A stretch of 64,000 nt of DNA from Streptomyces sp. RPT161. Its GTDB lineage: Bacteria > Actinomycetota > Actinomycetes > Streptomycetales > Streptomycetaceae. A program made the position numbers and the translations under genes. How positions within the stretch are numbered: the first letter of the stretch is position 1; the number at the start of each line of letters is the position of its first letter. The stretch covers positions 1-64,000 of the forward strand of contig NZ_JAPZVN010000012.1 of the NCBI RefSeq assembly GCF_027533845.1, written 5' to 3'. The notes beneath the pieces were generated by a model that saw only the letters and a program-made list of their open reading frames with translations, searched no databases and was not told the origin of the DNA. Positions 46,455-55,545 of this stretch are shown piece by piece.

Positions 46455-47318
46455 CTACGGGTTGTCGGTGACGTGGAAGCCCGCACCGTAGACGCCGGGG
46501 TGGGCGGCGTCCCGGGCGCGCAGGTCGGCGAGGATGTTCGCCGAACTGGTGTAGACGAACGGCGGGACGCCCGCGACGACGGCTTTGGTGATGCCGGCCC
46601 AGGGTCCTGCCGCCTGGAAGTTGTTCTGGGCCGAGGGGTAGGCGCTGCCGGGCACGTGCCAGATCGCCGGGCCTCCCGAGTCGCCGTCCTTGTGCGCGGC
46701 CCAGGACTGGTAGACGCCCTTGGAGTTGTCGGTGATGCGCCCGTAGTAGACGCCGAGTTGACCGGAGACCACCAGCTCGTTGTCGTCCAACAAGCCGGCG
46801 CCGAGCAGGCGTTCGTCGTCCAGCGGCGGGGTGAGGGCATTGGGGCTGGGCTGCCCGCCGGCGGCCTCCACCTCGCCCGTCTCCTTCAGGTACGGCCCCT
46901 GCGAGGAGGGCGTAACGGCGGGCACCAGCTCGATGATCATGTAGTCCTTGGTGGGATGCCCCACCGTCGAGCCCTCGGGGTCCTTGAAGTACCGCACGTA
47001 CCCGATGGGGCCGAACGCGACGTCGCCGCGGTCGTAGACGGGCTGGATGTTCTCGGGGATGTCACGGTCGGAGTACCTCTTGTCGGGACGCAGGCAGTGA
47101 CCCGCCGAGATGGCGATCTCGCGCCCGTACTTGTCGGTGCCGACCGCCCCGATCGTGCAGAAGGCATTGGGCATGTCCGGGCTGAAGATGATCTGCATGG
47201 CGTTGAAGACACGCTTCCCGGATCCGGCCTGGGCGGCTGACGCGCCCGTGACGCCGGTCATGGCCAGCAGCACCCCGAGGGCTCCGGCCAGGACGCCGGC
47301 AACTCGTCTTTTGCGCAC
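46455..47318 (-). CDS. secreted trypsin-like serine protease
   Basis: A 287-residue chymotrypsin-fold protease. The signal peptide (RKRRVAGVLAGALGVLLAM) ends near ASA. The triad is visible as His in IAISAGHCL, Asp in KDYMIIEL and Ser in DGDSGGPA. No pro-domain of the alpha-lytic type is seen. GTG 47318 follows AAAGGAA. The longer open frame to 47558 overlaps the divergent HTH-lytic transglycosylase gene and is not supported. Confidence 0.87.
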   Translation of the reverse strand: MRKRRVAGVLAGALGVLLAMTGVTGASAAQAGSGKRVFNAMQIIFSPDMPNAFCTIGAVGTDKYGREIAISAGHCLRPDKRYSDRDIPENIQPVYDRGDVAFGPIGYVRYFKDPEGSTVGHPTKDYMIIELVPAVTPSSQGPYLKETGEVEAAGGQPSPNALTPPLDDERLLGAGLLDDNELVVSGQLGVYYGRITDNSKGVYQSWAAHKDGDSGGPAIWHVPGSAYPSAQNNFQAAGPWAGITKAVVAGVPPFVYTSSANILADLRARDAAHPGVYGAGFHVTDNP

Positions 47319-47536
47319 GCGCTTTCCTTTCAACGGCTTTGAGCGGTGGGCGGGCAGGCGGTGTCTGCCTCCTCGCGCGGAGGGGCTTCCCGCCTGTGGG
47401 CCGGGCCCATTCAAACCGGCCTCGCGTACTCCGTCCCGGCCGGGCGACCTCGTCGGATAAATTCCTGACAATCGCTGGACATCGCACTCCCCCCGCGACC
47501 AGACCGTTGCAGGGGGGAATGAAAAAGGAATGAAAG

Positions 47537-48538
47537 TTGGGACGTCAGGAAAGGCCACTTGATCCCCTGCGCGGGCCGCTGGCCAGATTCGCCCACGACC
47601 TGCGGGAGTTACGCCGCCAAGCCGGCAGCCCGCCCTACCGCCTGCTCGCCGCGCGTACCCACTACTCGGCTTCCACCCTGGCCGCTGCCGCCGCCGGACA
47701 CCGCCTGCCGAGTGCCGCCGTGCTGGCCGCCTTCGTGAACGCCTGTGGCGGCGACCCGGAGTACTGGGAACAGCGCCGCCTCGACACCCACAACCTCATA
47801 ACCCGCCCACCCGCATCGCTCCCCGAGGGGGATGCGCACGCGGCTCCACCGGACGTCGCGGCCGCGAGCGACCACCGACCTGCCGGGCCGTCCGCCGAGG
47901 CGGAGCCGCGCCGCGTCCTCGGCTGGCGGCACCGGCTGCCGCCGCGGCGATGTGCCGGTCTCATCGCCGTGGTGACGTTCGGCGCGCTTGTGCTCGGTGA
48001 CACGGCCCCACCAGGGGACACCCGGCCGAACACGGCAACGGCCGCCACCCGGCTGCGGGACGACGCGCGGTGGTTGCGCACCGACGCCGGCATCCCACCG
48101 CGCTACCGGCAACTGATCGTCCAGGCCGGCACCATGTGCGACGACCCGCAGGTCACTCCCGCACTGGTGGCGGCCATCCTCAAGGTGGAAAGCGGATTCG
48201 ACCCCGACCTCAGCGACCCGGCCAGGGACGAGTACGGCATCGCCCGTTGGACACCGCGCGTCCTGCGGTACTACCTGCCGCCGAACAGGCAGGGAGCCGT
48301 CCCGAGACCACCGCTCACCCCTGAGGAGTCCATCCCCGCGCTGGGCAGGATGCTGTGCGCCATCGCCCCCGAACTCGAAGGTGTCCCGGGCGATCCCGCG
48401 CTCAACCTCGCCGCCGCCTACCGCACCGCCACCTGGGTCGTGCAACAGCAGGGCCCCGCGCTGAAGCGCATTCAGCCGTACGTCGACAGCGTCCACACCA
48501 ACCTGCTCCGCTACCGGCCCGCGGCGAATCCCGCGTGA
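47537..48538 (+). CDS. HTH-transmembrane-lytic transglycosylase fusion
   Basis: A 333-residue protein with three parts. Residues 10-85 are an XRE-like helix-turn-helix of the Streptomyces type (FAHDLRELRRQAGSPPYRLL, YSASTLAAAAAGHRLPS). A hydrophobic segment near 140-157 (CAGLIAVVTFGALVLG) crosses the membrane. Residues about 190-320 form an SLT-like transglycosylase domain with the catalytic Glu in AAILKVESGFDPDL and the EYGIARWTP motif. The layout suggests a DNA-binding or scaffold domain inside and a peptidoglycan-cutting domain outside. The start is TTG 47537, with AAAAAGGAATGAAAG upstream. Confidence 0.8.
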   Translation: MGRQERPLDPLRGPLARFAHDLRELRRQAGSPPYRLLAARTHYSASTLAAAAAGHRLPSAAVLAAFVNACGGDPEYWEQRRLDTHNLITRPPASLPEGDAHAAPPDVAAASDHRPAGPSAEAEPRRVLGWRHRLPPRRCAGLIAVVTFGALVLGDTAPPGDTRPNTATAATRLRDDARWLRTDAGIPPRYRQLIVQAGTMCDDPQVTPALVAAILKVESGFDPDLSDPARDEYGIARWTPRVLRYYLPPNRQGAVPRPPLTPEESIPALGRMLCAIAPELEGVPGDPALNLAAAYRTATWVVQQQGPALKRIQPYVDSVHTNLLRYRPAANPA

Positions 48539-48667
48539 TGCGGTCCGCCGTCCGTGTCGCTCCGCGCATCCCCTATCACGTCGGGGCCGTTACACCACAG
48601 CCCGCTTGACGGCGATGATCACTGATCGTGAGACTCGTCACACCGACGATCTTGGGGAGTGATCACC

Positions 48668-49054
48668 ATGCGGACGATCCGTGATGTCGCCTTGACCGCC
48701 TCCGTCGCCGCCCTCGTGCTGGCGGGCATGTCCGCCACGAGCGCGAACGCGCGGCCCGCGCAGGGCGGCGGCAGTCAAGGCGCCTGTGCGGCGGGCCAGT
48801 TGTGCCTGTGGCCCAAAACGGGATACCGGGGGCAGCGGCAGACCGTCGAACTGGCCCAGATCGGCATCGAGCACTGTACGTCCCTGCCTGAAGGGGTGAC
48901 GGAGGCCTCCCTGGCCAACCGGTTGGGACGGCCCGTCACGACGTACCAGAGCGAAACATGCGCGGAGACTGGGGAGTTCACCACGTACCCGTCGGGGACG
49001 TGGGTGCCCGAATCGCCGTTCGTCGTGCGGGCGTACAAGGTGTGGGAGAACTGA
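48668..49054 (+). CDS. secreted I36-type peptidase inhibitor family protein
   Basis: A 128-residue secreted protein. The signal peptide is followed by GACAAGQLCLWPKTGYRGQR, the start of the peptidase inhibitor family I36 (SMI-type) domain with paired cysteines, ending AYKVWEN. Members inhibit metalloproteases or act as small beta/gamma-crystallin-like proteins. ATG 48668 was chosen, with GGGGAG upstream; GTG 48659 is in frame. A terminator follows. Confidence 0.82.
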   Translation: MRTIRDVALTASVAALVLAGMSATSANARPAQGGGSQGACAAGQLCLWPKTGYRGQRQTVELAQIGIEHCTSLPEGVTEASLANRLGRPVTTYQSETCAETGEFTTYPSGTWVPESPFVVRAYKVWEN

Positions 49055-49091
49055 CGGCCGTCGGCCTCGCGCCCACCACGCGGGTTTCGTT

Positions 49092-49125
49092 CGGGTCCCC
49101 GGCCGGTCCGTCGGCCGGGGACCCG
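49092..49125 (+). terminator. hairpin after I36 gene
   Basis: CGGGTCCCCGGCC (49092-49104) pairs perfectly with GGCCGGGGACCCG (49113-49125). It also lies downstream of the injection-system operon that runs toward it. Confidence 0.75.
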
Positions 49126-49233
49126 GACAGGTGAGGACCACATGAGCGGCGGTGTGGCCCTGGCCTGTTCGCTGCGGTCCGTCCGCGGTTGAACCGCCAG
49201 GCGGCTCGGGAACCGCGAGGGACTCCTGCCCGG

Positions 49234-50526
49234 TCAGCCGGTGGTGCCCGTGCCGTCGGCGGTGCCCGCGGTGCTGCGACCGAAGAACTCCAGCTCCGCG
49301 ATGGCGACTTCGGTCTTCGCCGAGGCGCCATAGGCGGATTCCAGGGTCAGCCGCAGCATCTGCACGTCCGAGCCCCGGACGGAGAACACCTGGAAGCCGG
49401 GGCGGTCGTCGAGGGTGATGCGCTGGACCGTGGTGGTGTTGTCGGCGTGGTAGAGGGTGACCTCCATCTCCAGGGGGCGGGCCTGCTGGAAGTAGACGTC
49501 CTGCTGGGTACTGGTTCCCGGAGTGATACCGAGGTCCAGCAGGTGCACCGGGCGGCCGAAGTCGGCGGTGATGTACTGACCGCCGCCGTTGCCGGCCACC
49601 CCGTCACCCCACCAGGTGTTGTTGTACCCGTCGTCCAGGTTGGACGCCTTGTGGCCGGGGTCGGAGTGGGAGGCCGTGATGGTCTGGGCGTGGATCGGGA
49701 CCGGGTGGGTGAAGTGGTCCTCGATCGCGTTGACCGCCTGCCCGGTGTAGAGCACCAGACAGACGACCACGGCCACCGCGATCGCCGCGCGGACCGCCCA
49801 GACCGGCCAGCGGGCCCGCAGGCCGCGCAGGCGCGGCCGTTCACCGGCCATCGGGATGCGCTCGGGCCCCTTGGCACCGCGCCGGAAGATGCGGCGCCAC
49901 CACGGCGGCGTCTCGGTGTGGCCGGTGACCGTGAGCAGAGCCGCGCAGCGGCGGCAGTAGTGCCGTGACTCGGGGTTCACGGTGCCGCAGACGGGGCAGG
50001 CCACCCCGTCGTACGGCTCCTCCTCCGGGGCGAGCCGGCGCACCCGGCGCGGTCGCTGCTGGTCGGCGCGACCGGGCAGCACCGGGCCCGCCGGGGTCTC
50101 CGGCTCGGACTGCCCGGCAGTGGGCTCCTGGACGGGGACGATGAGGGCGCGGGCGCGCTCGGTGCGGTCGATGATCTCGCCGTAGGGGGGCACCTCCTCG
50201 GTGGGTGGCTCCTCCTGCCGTTCCAGATGGTGGAGGTCGGGCCCGGTCGCGCCCGCTACGGGGGCCGGGGACGTGGTCCGGTACGGGTTGTCCGCCACCG
50301 GTTCGCCGACGGGAGGGATCGTCGGGAGCCCGTGGGCGAGCCGCGGGTCCACGGCGGGGGGCGCACTGGATGCGGGCGTGGTGGACGGCGTGCCCTTGGA
50401 CTTGGGCGGTTGGTCGCCGCGTTGCCAGCGCAGGAACTCTCCGCACTCGGTGCAGAACGACTCGGTCTGTCCGGTCGCCCCGCACTCCGGACAGGTCATC
50501 GCCGTGTTTCCAGTCGCGTCGGTCAT
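49234..50526 (-). CDS. zinc-ribbon/single-pass membrane protein with discoidin-like domain (CisA-like)
   Basis: A 430-residue protein. It has an N-terminal zinc ribbon (CPECG...CTECG), a disordered Pro/Glu-rich middle, a second zinc ribbon (CPVCG...CRRC near residues 200-220), a transmembrane helix near 260-280 (AVRAAIAVAVVVCLVLY) and an extracytoplasmic beta-sandwich with YITADFGRPVHLLDLGITPG, like F5/8C discoidin domains that bind glycans. It ends the contractile-system operon and overlaps the previous gene (ATGA). A membrane protein in this place, reported as CisA in Streptomyces coelicolor, mediates membrane contact of the particle; the comparison is from memory. The longer frame upstream is not supported. 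Confidence 0.75.
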   Translation of the reverse strand: MTDATGNTAMTCPECGATGQTESFCTECGEFLRWQRGDQPPKSKGTPSTTPASSAPPAVDPRLAHGLPTIPPVGEPVADNPYRTTSPAPVAGATGPDLHHLERQEEPPTEEVPPYGEIIDRTERARALIVPVQEPTAGQSEPETPAGPVLPGRADQQRPRRVRRLAPEEEPYDGVACPVCGTVNPESRHYCRRCAALLTVTGHTETPPWWRRIFRRGAKGPERIPMAGERPRLRGLRARWPVWAVRAAIAVAVVVCLVLYTGQAVNAIEDHFTHPVPIHAQTITASHSDPGHKASNLDDGYNNTWWGDGVAGNGGGQYITADFGRPVHLLDLGITPGTSTQQDVYFQQARPLEMEVTLYHADNTTTVQRITLDDRPGFQVFSVRGSDVQMLRLTLESAYGASAKTEVAIAELEFFGRSTAGTADGTGTTG

Positions 50527-51236
50527 CACTGTTCTTTCGGTTGTCCGTTGTCCACGAGGGCCTGCGTACGGGGGTCTGCGGTGGGCGGCGGATCGGCCTC
50601 CCGCGGGGGCGCGGGCTCGGCGGGCGGCGGACCGAAGCCGGGTGGGGGAGGCGGACCGAAGCCGCCGGAGGGCGGCGACGGCAGGATCTCCACGCGGTAC
50701 GGCACGTGCACCGGGCGGGCGGCGGCGACCAGTTCCTCCAGCAGGCGGCGGTCTATCGCCGAAGGATCGGGCACCCGCAGCCGCACCACGACACCGGGTA
50801 CCGGCCCGCCGGGAAAGGCCCCCAGCGGGCGCGCCGACCAACTCGCGCCGCCGCTCTCCTCGATCTCCGGCCGCACCCCGAACGCCAGTCTGACCGCCTC
50901 CGCGAGCCCCGCCGCCGTACCGCGCACCCGGTGCAGCGCGGCCGCCGCGGCGACCGCCGCCCGCAGGCGCGCGCCGTTCGCTTCGGGACCGCTCTCCGCG
51001 CCGAGCCAACTGCCCAGCCAGAGCACGAAGTCCTCCGGGGCGAGGTCGGTGCGCAGGTAGGCGTCGAAGCAGTCGAGGGTGACCAGCAGTGGCGCCAGCA
51101 GATCGTCAAGTCCGGCCACCCAGCGCTGCATCAGATCGTCCTGGGCGAAGACCGCCGGGAGGCGTTCGCCCAGAGGATGGGGGCTGGGCAGGCCGTCGAC
51201 GCCGCCGCGCGACGCACCCTCGGCAGAAGCGTTCAC
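50526..51236 (-). CDS. contractile injection system tail protein I (baseplate)
   Basis: A 236-residue protein of the phage tail protein I type: HPLGERLPAVFAQDDLMQRWVAGLDDLLAPL and FVLWLGSWLG, then AAALHRVRGTAAGLAEAV. Such proteins form part of the baseplate wedge. The C-terminal 60 residues are Pro-rich. It overlaps the baseplate J gene upstream by four bases and the membrane protein gene downstream. Confidence 0.85.
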   Translation of the reverse strand: MNASAEGASRGGVDGLPSPHPLGERLPAVFAQDDLMQRWVAGLDDLLAPLLVTLDCFDAYLRTDLAPEDFVLWLGSWLGAESGPEANGARLRAAVAAAAALHRVRGTAAGLAEAVRLAFGVRPEIEESGGASWSARPLGAFPGGPVPGVVVRLRVPDPSAIDRRLLEELVAAARPVHVPYRVEILPSPPSGGFGPPPPPGFGPPPAEPAPPREADPPPTADPRTQALVDNGQPKEQ

Positions 51237-53203
51237 ACAATCACCCGGACCCGGTGGTCGAAGGGGAAGACGAGCGCGCCCGCGGCGATCGTGATCCGGT
51301 CGGCCGCCTCGCCGCGCAACCCGGTCAGCGGATCGGCCGGGTGCAGCAGCACCTCGTCAACGAGTTCCACACCCGGCACCCGCTGTAGGACCGCGTACAC
51401 CTCACCGGCGTGCACCGGGCGGCCGAACGGCCAGCCGGTCCCGTTCGGCCCGCCGGTGAGCGGGTCGAGGTAGCGGTACAGCGCCTCGTTCGCCGCCGCC
51501 CGGACCCTGTCGCCCGCGCTTCCGGCGAAGGCGTGCATCGTGGCGACCACGGTCACGCCCTGGTAGTACGGTGGACCGACGGCGAGCCGGGTGCCGATCG
51601 GGCGGCGATCGTCCAGGTACTCGGTGATCGTCGCCAACAGCTCGTCGTCCGGCACGAGTTGCTCGAAGCGCAGCCTGCCGCCGGGATCGGGCACCGCTCG
51701 CGGGACGACGAGGACCCGCACCGCGCCCGGCTCCTCGGGATCGGAGAGACAGCGCAGCCGGGCCACGCCGGGGGCGGCACGGCGGGCCAGCTCCTCGTAG
51801 TCGCGCTGGGTGACGGCGCGTTCCTGGGTGCGCAGGGTGATGGGGGCACGAAGCTTCGCCTCGTCGACGGTCTCGCCGTCCACCCCGCCGGTGGCGGACT
51901 CGCGGTTGATCACGCCCGCGATGTACGGGATGGAGCTGCGCAGCACGCAGATGGCGCCGCGTGCGACGTTGCCCCGGCGTCCGCCGCCGACCCGGTAGCT
52001 GGCCGCGCGGACCACGGCACCGCGCTGGGGTACGGCGCCGTACTGCCGCATGGTGCCGTCCGGTTGACGCACCGCCGGACCGAAGACCACCTCGCCCGTG
52101 GCCAGGTCGAGCCGGATGTGCCGATCGGTGGGGCTGGAGGCCGAGAAGTCGTCCACGACCTGCCAGGACCGCCAGCCCCCGTCCTCGTCGGAGGCACCAG
52201 TGCCTGGCGCGGCGGTCTGGATGAGCACCGGCGGATCGTCGGCGACGACCGGTGCGTGGGCGAGGACGTAGCGCTGCCCGGGCACGCCGGTGGACTCGCC
52301 CAGGATCTCCCCGCGCACCGTCTCGGCGTGTGTCACCGCGGTGGTGCCGCCGATGGTGAAGGCGCTCGCCGCGCGCACGGTCGGGCTCACCGAGTAGAAC
52401 GGCTGGCCGGGTTCGGCGGCCACCACCCGACAGCGCAGCCAACCCGCCTCGCGGCGGCCGATACGGGTGCGCTCGTGTCCGCCGGGCACGTGCAACAGCA
52501 CCTCGCCGGGGCGGTTGAGGCCACCGGTGCTGTCCTCCTCGACCTCGCAGAGCGCCCAGCCGTCCGCCGTCCACGCCTCCCAGCGCAACGGCGGCTGACG
52601 CGGGTCGACGCCGACGCCGTCCACCCGGCTGTCCAGGCGCAGCGCAACCAGGCAGTGCGGCACCGGGCCGGACAGGCCGAACAGGGCGGCGTCGCCGACC
52701 TGCGGCTCCTCCTGGAAGACGGCGAGGTCCCGCCCGGCGTCCAGCAGCTCGTTGGTGCGGTCCGCGGGCGCGCCGCCCGAGCCGTGCTGGACCAGCAGGG
52801 CGTCCAACGAGCAGGGCTCGACGCGCAGTTCGCCGGTGGTCGCGAAGACCACCGCCTCCTCGACCTCGGTGCGCCGGGTGGCCACCTCGGTGCCGGGCGG
52901 CAGCACGATCGGCTGCTCCTGCGGGGCGGACAGCCGGAACGTGACATCGGCGCGGGCGGCGGCGGGCGGAAAGAGGGTGAAGCCCAGCAGGTCCAGGAAG
53001 GCCAGGTAGTTCCGGTCGGGCACCCGGTTCAGCCGGTAGCTGACCTGGTCCACCATGTGCGCCACGGCCTCGATGAGGGTGACACCGGGGTCGGAGACGT
53101 TGTGGTCCGTCCACTCCGGACAGCGCCGCTGCACATAGCGCTTGGCGTCGTCCACGAACTGCTGGAAGCGACGGTCGTCGAGGTTGGGAGAGGGCAGCGC
53201 CAT
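51233..53203 (-). CDS. baseplate assembly protein J-like
   Basis: A 656-residue putative baseplate assembly protein (TIGR02243/gpJ type). The start has DDAKRYVQRRCPEWTDHNVSDPGVTLIEA and the C-terminal half has the baseplate J pattern PITLRTQERAVTQRDYEELARRAAPGVARL. It connects the wedge to the hub. It sits between the gp25 gene (10 bp upstream) and tail protein I, with overlapping stop and start codons, as in other extracellular and Streptomyces contractile systems. Confidence 0.92.
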   Translation of the reverse strand: MALPSPNLDDRRFQQFVDDAKRYVQRRCPEWTDHNVSDPGVTLIEAVAHMVDQVSYRLNRVPDRNYLAFLDLLGFTLFPPAAARADVTFRLSAPQEQPIVLPPGTEVATRRTEVEEAVVFATTGELRVEPCSLDALLVQHGSGGAPADRTNELLDAGRDLAVFQEEPQVGDAALFGLSGPVPHCLVALRLDSRVDGVGVDPRQPPLRWEAWTADGWALCEVEEDSTGGLNRPGEVLLHVPGGHERTRIGRREAGWLRCRVVAAEPGQPFYSVSPTVRAASAFTIGGTTAVTHAETVRGEILGESTGVPGQRYVLAHAPVVADDPPVLIQTAAPGTGASDEDGGWRSWQVVDDFSASSPTDRHIRLDLATGEVVFGPAVRQPDGTMRQYGAVPQRGAVVRAASYRVGGGRRGNVARGAICVLRSSIPYIAGVINRESATGGVDGETVDEAKLRAPITLRTQERAVTQRDYEELARRAAPGVARLRCLSDPEEPGAVRVLVVPRAVPDPGGRLRFEQLVPDDELLATITEYLDDRRPIGTRLAVGPPYYQGVTVVATMHAFAGSAGDRVRAAANEALYRYLDPLTGGPNGTGWPFGRPVHAGEVYAVLQRVPGVELVDEVLLHPADPLTGLRGEAADRITIAAGALVFPFDHRVRVIV

Positions 53204-53213
53204 GCGCGGTTCA

Positions 53214-53684
53214 CTACTTTCCGGCGGTTGCGGCCGGGAGCGCGGCAGCGGCGTCGGACGGATCGGTGCCGTCGGCCGCGCCAGGCTCCTCGTGCGAGGG
53301 GATGACGTAGAAGGGGAAGACCAGGCTGCGCGGGTTGTTGGTGCCGCGGATGGTGTAGCGGACGTCGATGTACAGCACGACCGCGCGTTCCGGGTCGGCG
53401 GAGACCTCCACGTCCAGCACCTCGATCCGCGGCTCCCAGCGGTCCAGGCAGGCGCGCACGTCGTGCGCGATCCGGCCCGCGGTGGAGCCGTTGACCGGAG
53501 CGAACACCAACTCGTGGATGGCGCAGCCGAACTCGGGCCGGGTGGGGCGCTCGCCCGGGGCGGTGGACAGGACGAGGCGGATCGCCTCCTCGACCTCCTG
53601 CTCGCCGGAGACCAGCGCGATGGCCCCGGAGGCGTCGGTACGCATCGGGAAGGCCCAGCCCGAGCCGACGAACTGGCCGCTCAT
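53214..53684 (-). CDS. gp25-like baseplate protein
   Basis: A 156-residue GPW/gp25 family protein: GSGWAFPMRTDASGAIALVSGEQEVEEAIRLVL and TAPGERPTRPEFGCAIHELVF are the conserved lysozyme-like core without lysozyme activity. It starts the sheath at the baseplate. The C-terminal 25 residues are acidic and Ala-rich. It lies 31 bp after the spike gene. Confidence 0.93.
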   Translation of the reverse strand: MSGQFVGSGWAFPMRTDASGAIALVSGEQEVEEAIRLVLSTAPGERPTRPEFGCAIHELVFAPVNGSTAGRIAHDVRACLDRWEPRIEVLDVEVSADPERAVVLYIDVRYTIRGTNNPRSLVFPFYVIPSHEEPGAADGTDPSDAAAALPAATAGK

Positions 53685-53715
53685 GGGTGCGCTCCTCGCA
53701 TAGTGCTGTGTTCCA
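53685..53715. other. short non-overlapping gap in the injection-system operon
   Basis: The 31 bp between the spike and gp25 genes is one of the few gaps in this operon. The gp25 start must have its own ribosome binding site here. No terminator is visible. Confidence 0.4.
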
Positions 53716-55545
53716 TCAGACGACTGGTGCTCCGTTCGCGGTGACCACGCCCTCCATGGAGACGGTCGTCGCCTCCGTGGAGACGGACGCCGCGGTGGTG
53801 TTGACCTCGGTGGCCTCCGTGGTGACCGCGGTCGCCGCGGTGTTCACCTCCACGGCGCTGAAGGAGAGTTCGGACTCCGAGCTGATGCTGACCACGGCCC
53901 CGCGCAGGGTGAGTGGGCCCTGGCTGGTGACCGAGACCGCCCTGGTGCCGGTGATGCTCACTTCGCCGTCGCTGCGGATGGTGATGGCGGTACCGGTCTG
54001 GTCCAGGTGCACCGTCATCGACTCGTCCCCGGTGCGCAGTCGTACGCCGCGCGGGGAGACCGGAGCGTCCAGCAACTCCAGCCGGTTGCCGCTGCGCGAG
54101 ACCAGGCTGCGCCGGTTGACCCGGCCACTGGTGCCGTCGGTCAGCGGGACATCGTGCGGCGAGGGCTTGTCCCGCCCGTTGTAGAGCCCGCCCAGCACAT
54201 AGGGGTGGTCGAGAGCGCCCCGGTCGAAGGCGACCAGCACCTCGTCGCCCACTTCGGGGCTGATCACGCCCCCGCCGCGGACGCCGCCGAACTGCACGGT
54301 GCGCGCCCAGTCGGAGACGTAGTCATCCGAGAGCCAGGGGAAGTTGAGCTTCACCCGGCCCTGCTCCAGCGGGTCCTTGACGTCGGTGACGGTGCCGATC
54401 ACCACCCCGGACAGCCGCTGCTCCAGCGCCGCCCCGGACCCGGAACCGGAGGCCAGCCCGTACAGGGTGCGGTGCTGGCGGCCGCTGACGGTAAGCCAGG
54501 TGCGGTAGCCGGTTCCGGCGCTGAAGTGATGGCGTACGGCGGTCGCGGTGTAGCGGCCCTCGAACGGCACGCCCATGCCGTTGAGCGCGACGGGGACGCC
54601 CGGGCGCAGCCACGGGTCACCGCGCAACTCCGCCTCCAACTCGGCGAAGGCGGCGGCGGTGTCGGCGGCCAGCGCGTCGGCGGCGTGCTCCACCTCGGAC
54701 TGGGTGTCGTAGGGAACGTCCGTGCCGAGGAGTTCGGCGGTGCCGAAGGGAGCCGCGGCGCTGCCGGGGGTGAGCCCGATCTTCAGCTCGTCGCTGTCCG
54801 CGGCGCTGACCCGGGCGGTGAGCGGACGCTTGGCGTGCACGTCCCAACCCCGTACCTGGACGTTCGTCACCTGGTCCGACGCGGTGACGCCGACCCGGCA
54901 GCGGATCAGGTTGCGGCCCTTCTCGACCACGTACGGGCTGGACTTGGCGGGCGTGCTGGGCGCGGGCGCGCCCGAGGCGGGCTTGGGCTGCACGAACTGG
55001 AACTCGCCCTGGTCGGTGAAGACCACCTCGGCGTCGTTCTCGTCGGCCAGCCGGTTGAGGAACTCCCAGTCCGACACGCCAGGTTGGGTGACCAACTGGT
55101 AGACGGTCGCCGTGGAATCGACACGGCCGACGGTGAGGCCGTGTTGCGCCGCGATCCGGCGGGCGATGTCGGAGGCGGTCATCTCCCGGTATCCGGCCAC
55201 CCGGCGGCCGCGCAGCAGACGGTGGCCGAAGTCCAGCCCACGGACCACGGTGAACGCCCCGGCCCCGTCGAAGTCCGTTTCCAGCGCGGTGACTTCGCCG
55301 GTGAGGAGCGGCTTTCCGGAGTCCTTGCCGTCGGCCAGCCCGCGCAGTACGGCGCGTGAACCGATCCTGACGCCCAGCGCGGCCAGCACCTGGTGGTGCG
55401 GGTCCTGGAAGGTCAGCTGGAAGGCCGCCGGGACATTGACGCTGGCGTCCACCCAGCCCTCTACCAGCAGGGATGCCAGGGCCGAGGTCAGCGGGCGGCC
55501 GTCCAGGGTGACCTGGAGAACCTCGGTGTACGGAGTCTCACTCAT
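53716..55545 (-). CDS. VgrG-like spike protein
   Basis: A 609-residue spike. Residues 1-330 are the gp27-like hub domain (phage_GPD), residues about 385-460 an OB-fold gp5 part (VVIGTVTDVKDPLEQGRVKLNFPW), and the tail is a beta-helix with repeating VNTTAASVSTEATTVS-like units. It forms the membrane-piercing tip. ATG 55545 lies inside the end of the LysM adaptor gene (8-bp overlap). No effector domain is fused at the C-terminus. Confidence 0.93.
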   Translation of the reverse strand: MSETPYTEVLQVTLDGRPLTSALASLLVEGWVDASVNVPAAFQLTFQDPHHQVLAALGVRIGSRAVLRGLADGKDSGKPLLTGEVTALETDFDGAGAFTVVRGLDFGHRLLRGRRVAGYREMTASDIARRIAAQHGLTVGRVDSTATVYQLVTQPGVSDWEFLNRLADENDAEVVFTDQGEFQFVQPKPASGAPAPSTPAKSSPYVVEKGRNLIRCRVGVTASDQVTNVQVRGWDVHAKRPLTARVSAADSDELKIGLTPGSAAAPFGTAELLGTDVPYDTQSEVEHAADALAADTAAAFAELEAELRGDPWLRPGVPVALNGMGVPFEGRYTATAVRHHFSAGTGYRTWLTVSGRQHRTLYGLASGSGSGAALEQRLSGVVIGTVTDVKDPLEQGRVKLNFPWLSDDYVSDWARTVQFGGVRGGGVISPEVGDEVLVAFDRGALDHPYVLGGLYNGRDKPSPHDVPLTDGTSGRVNRRSLVSRSGNRLELLDAPVSPRGVRLRTGDESMTVHLDQTGTAITIRSDGEVSITGTRAVSVTSQGPLTLRGAVVSISSESELSFSAVEVNTAATAVTTEATEVNTTAASVSTEATTVSMEGVVTANGAPVV

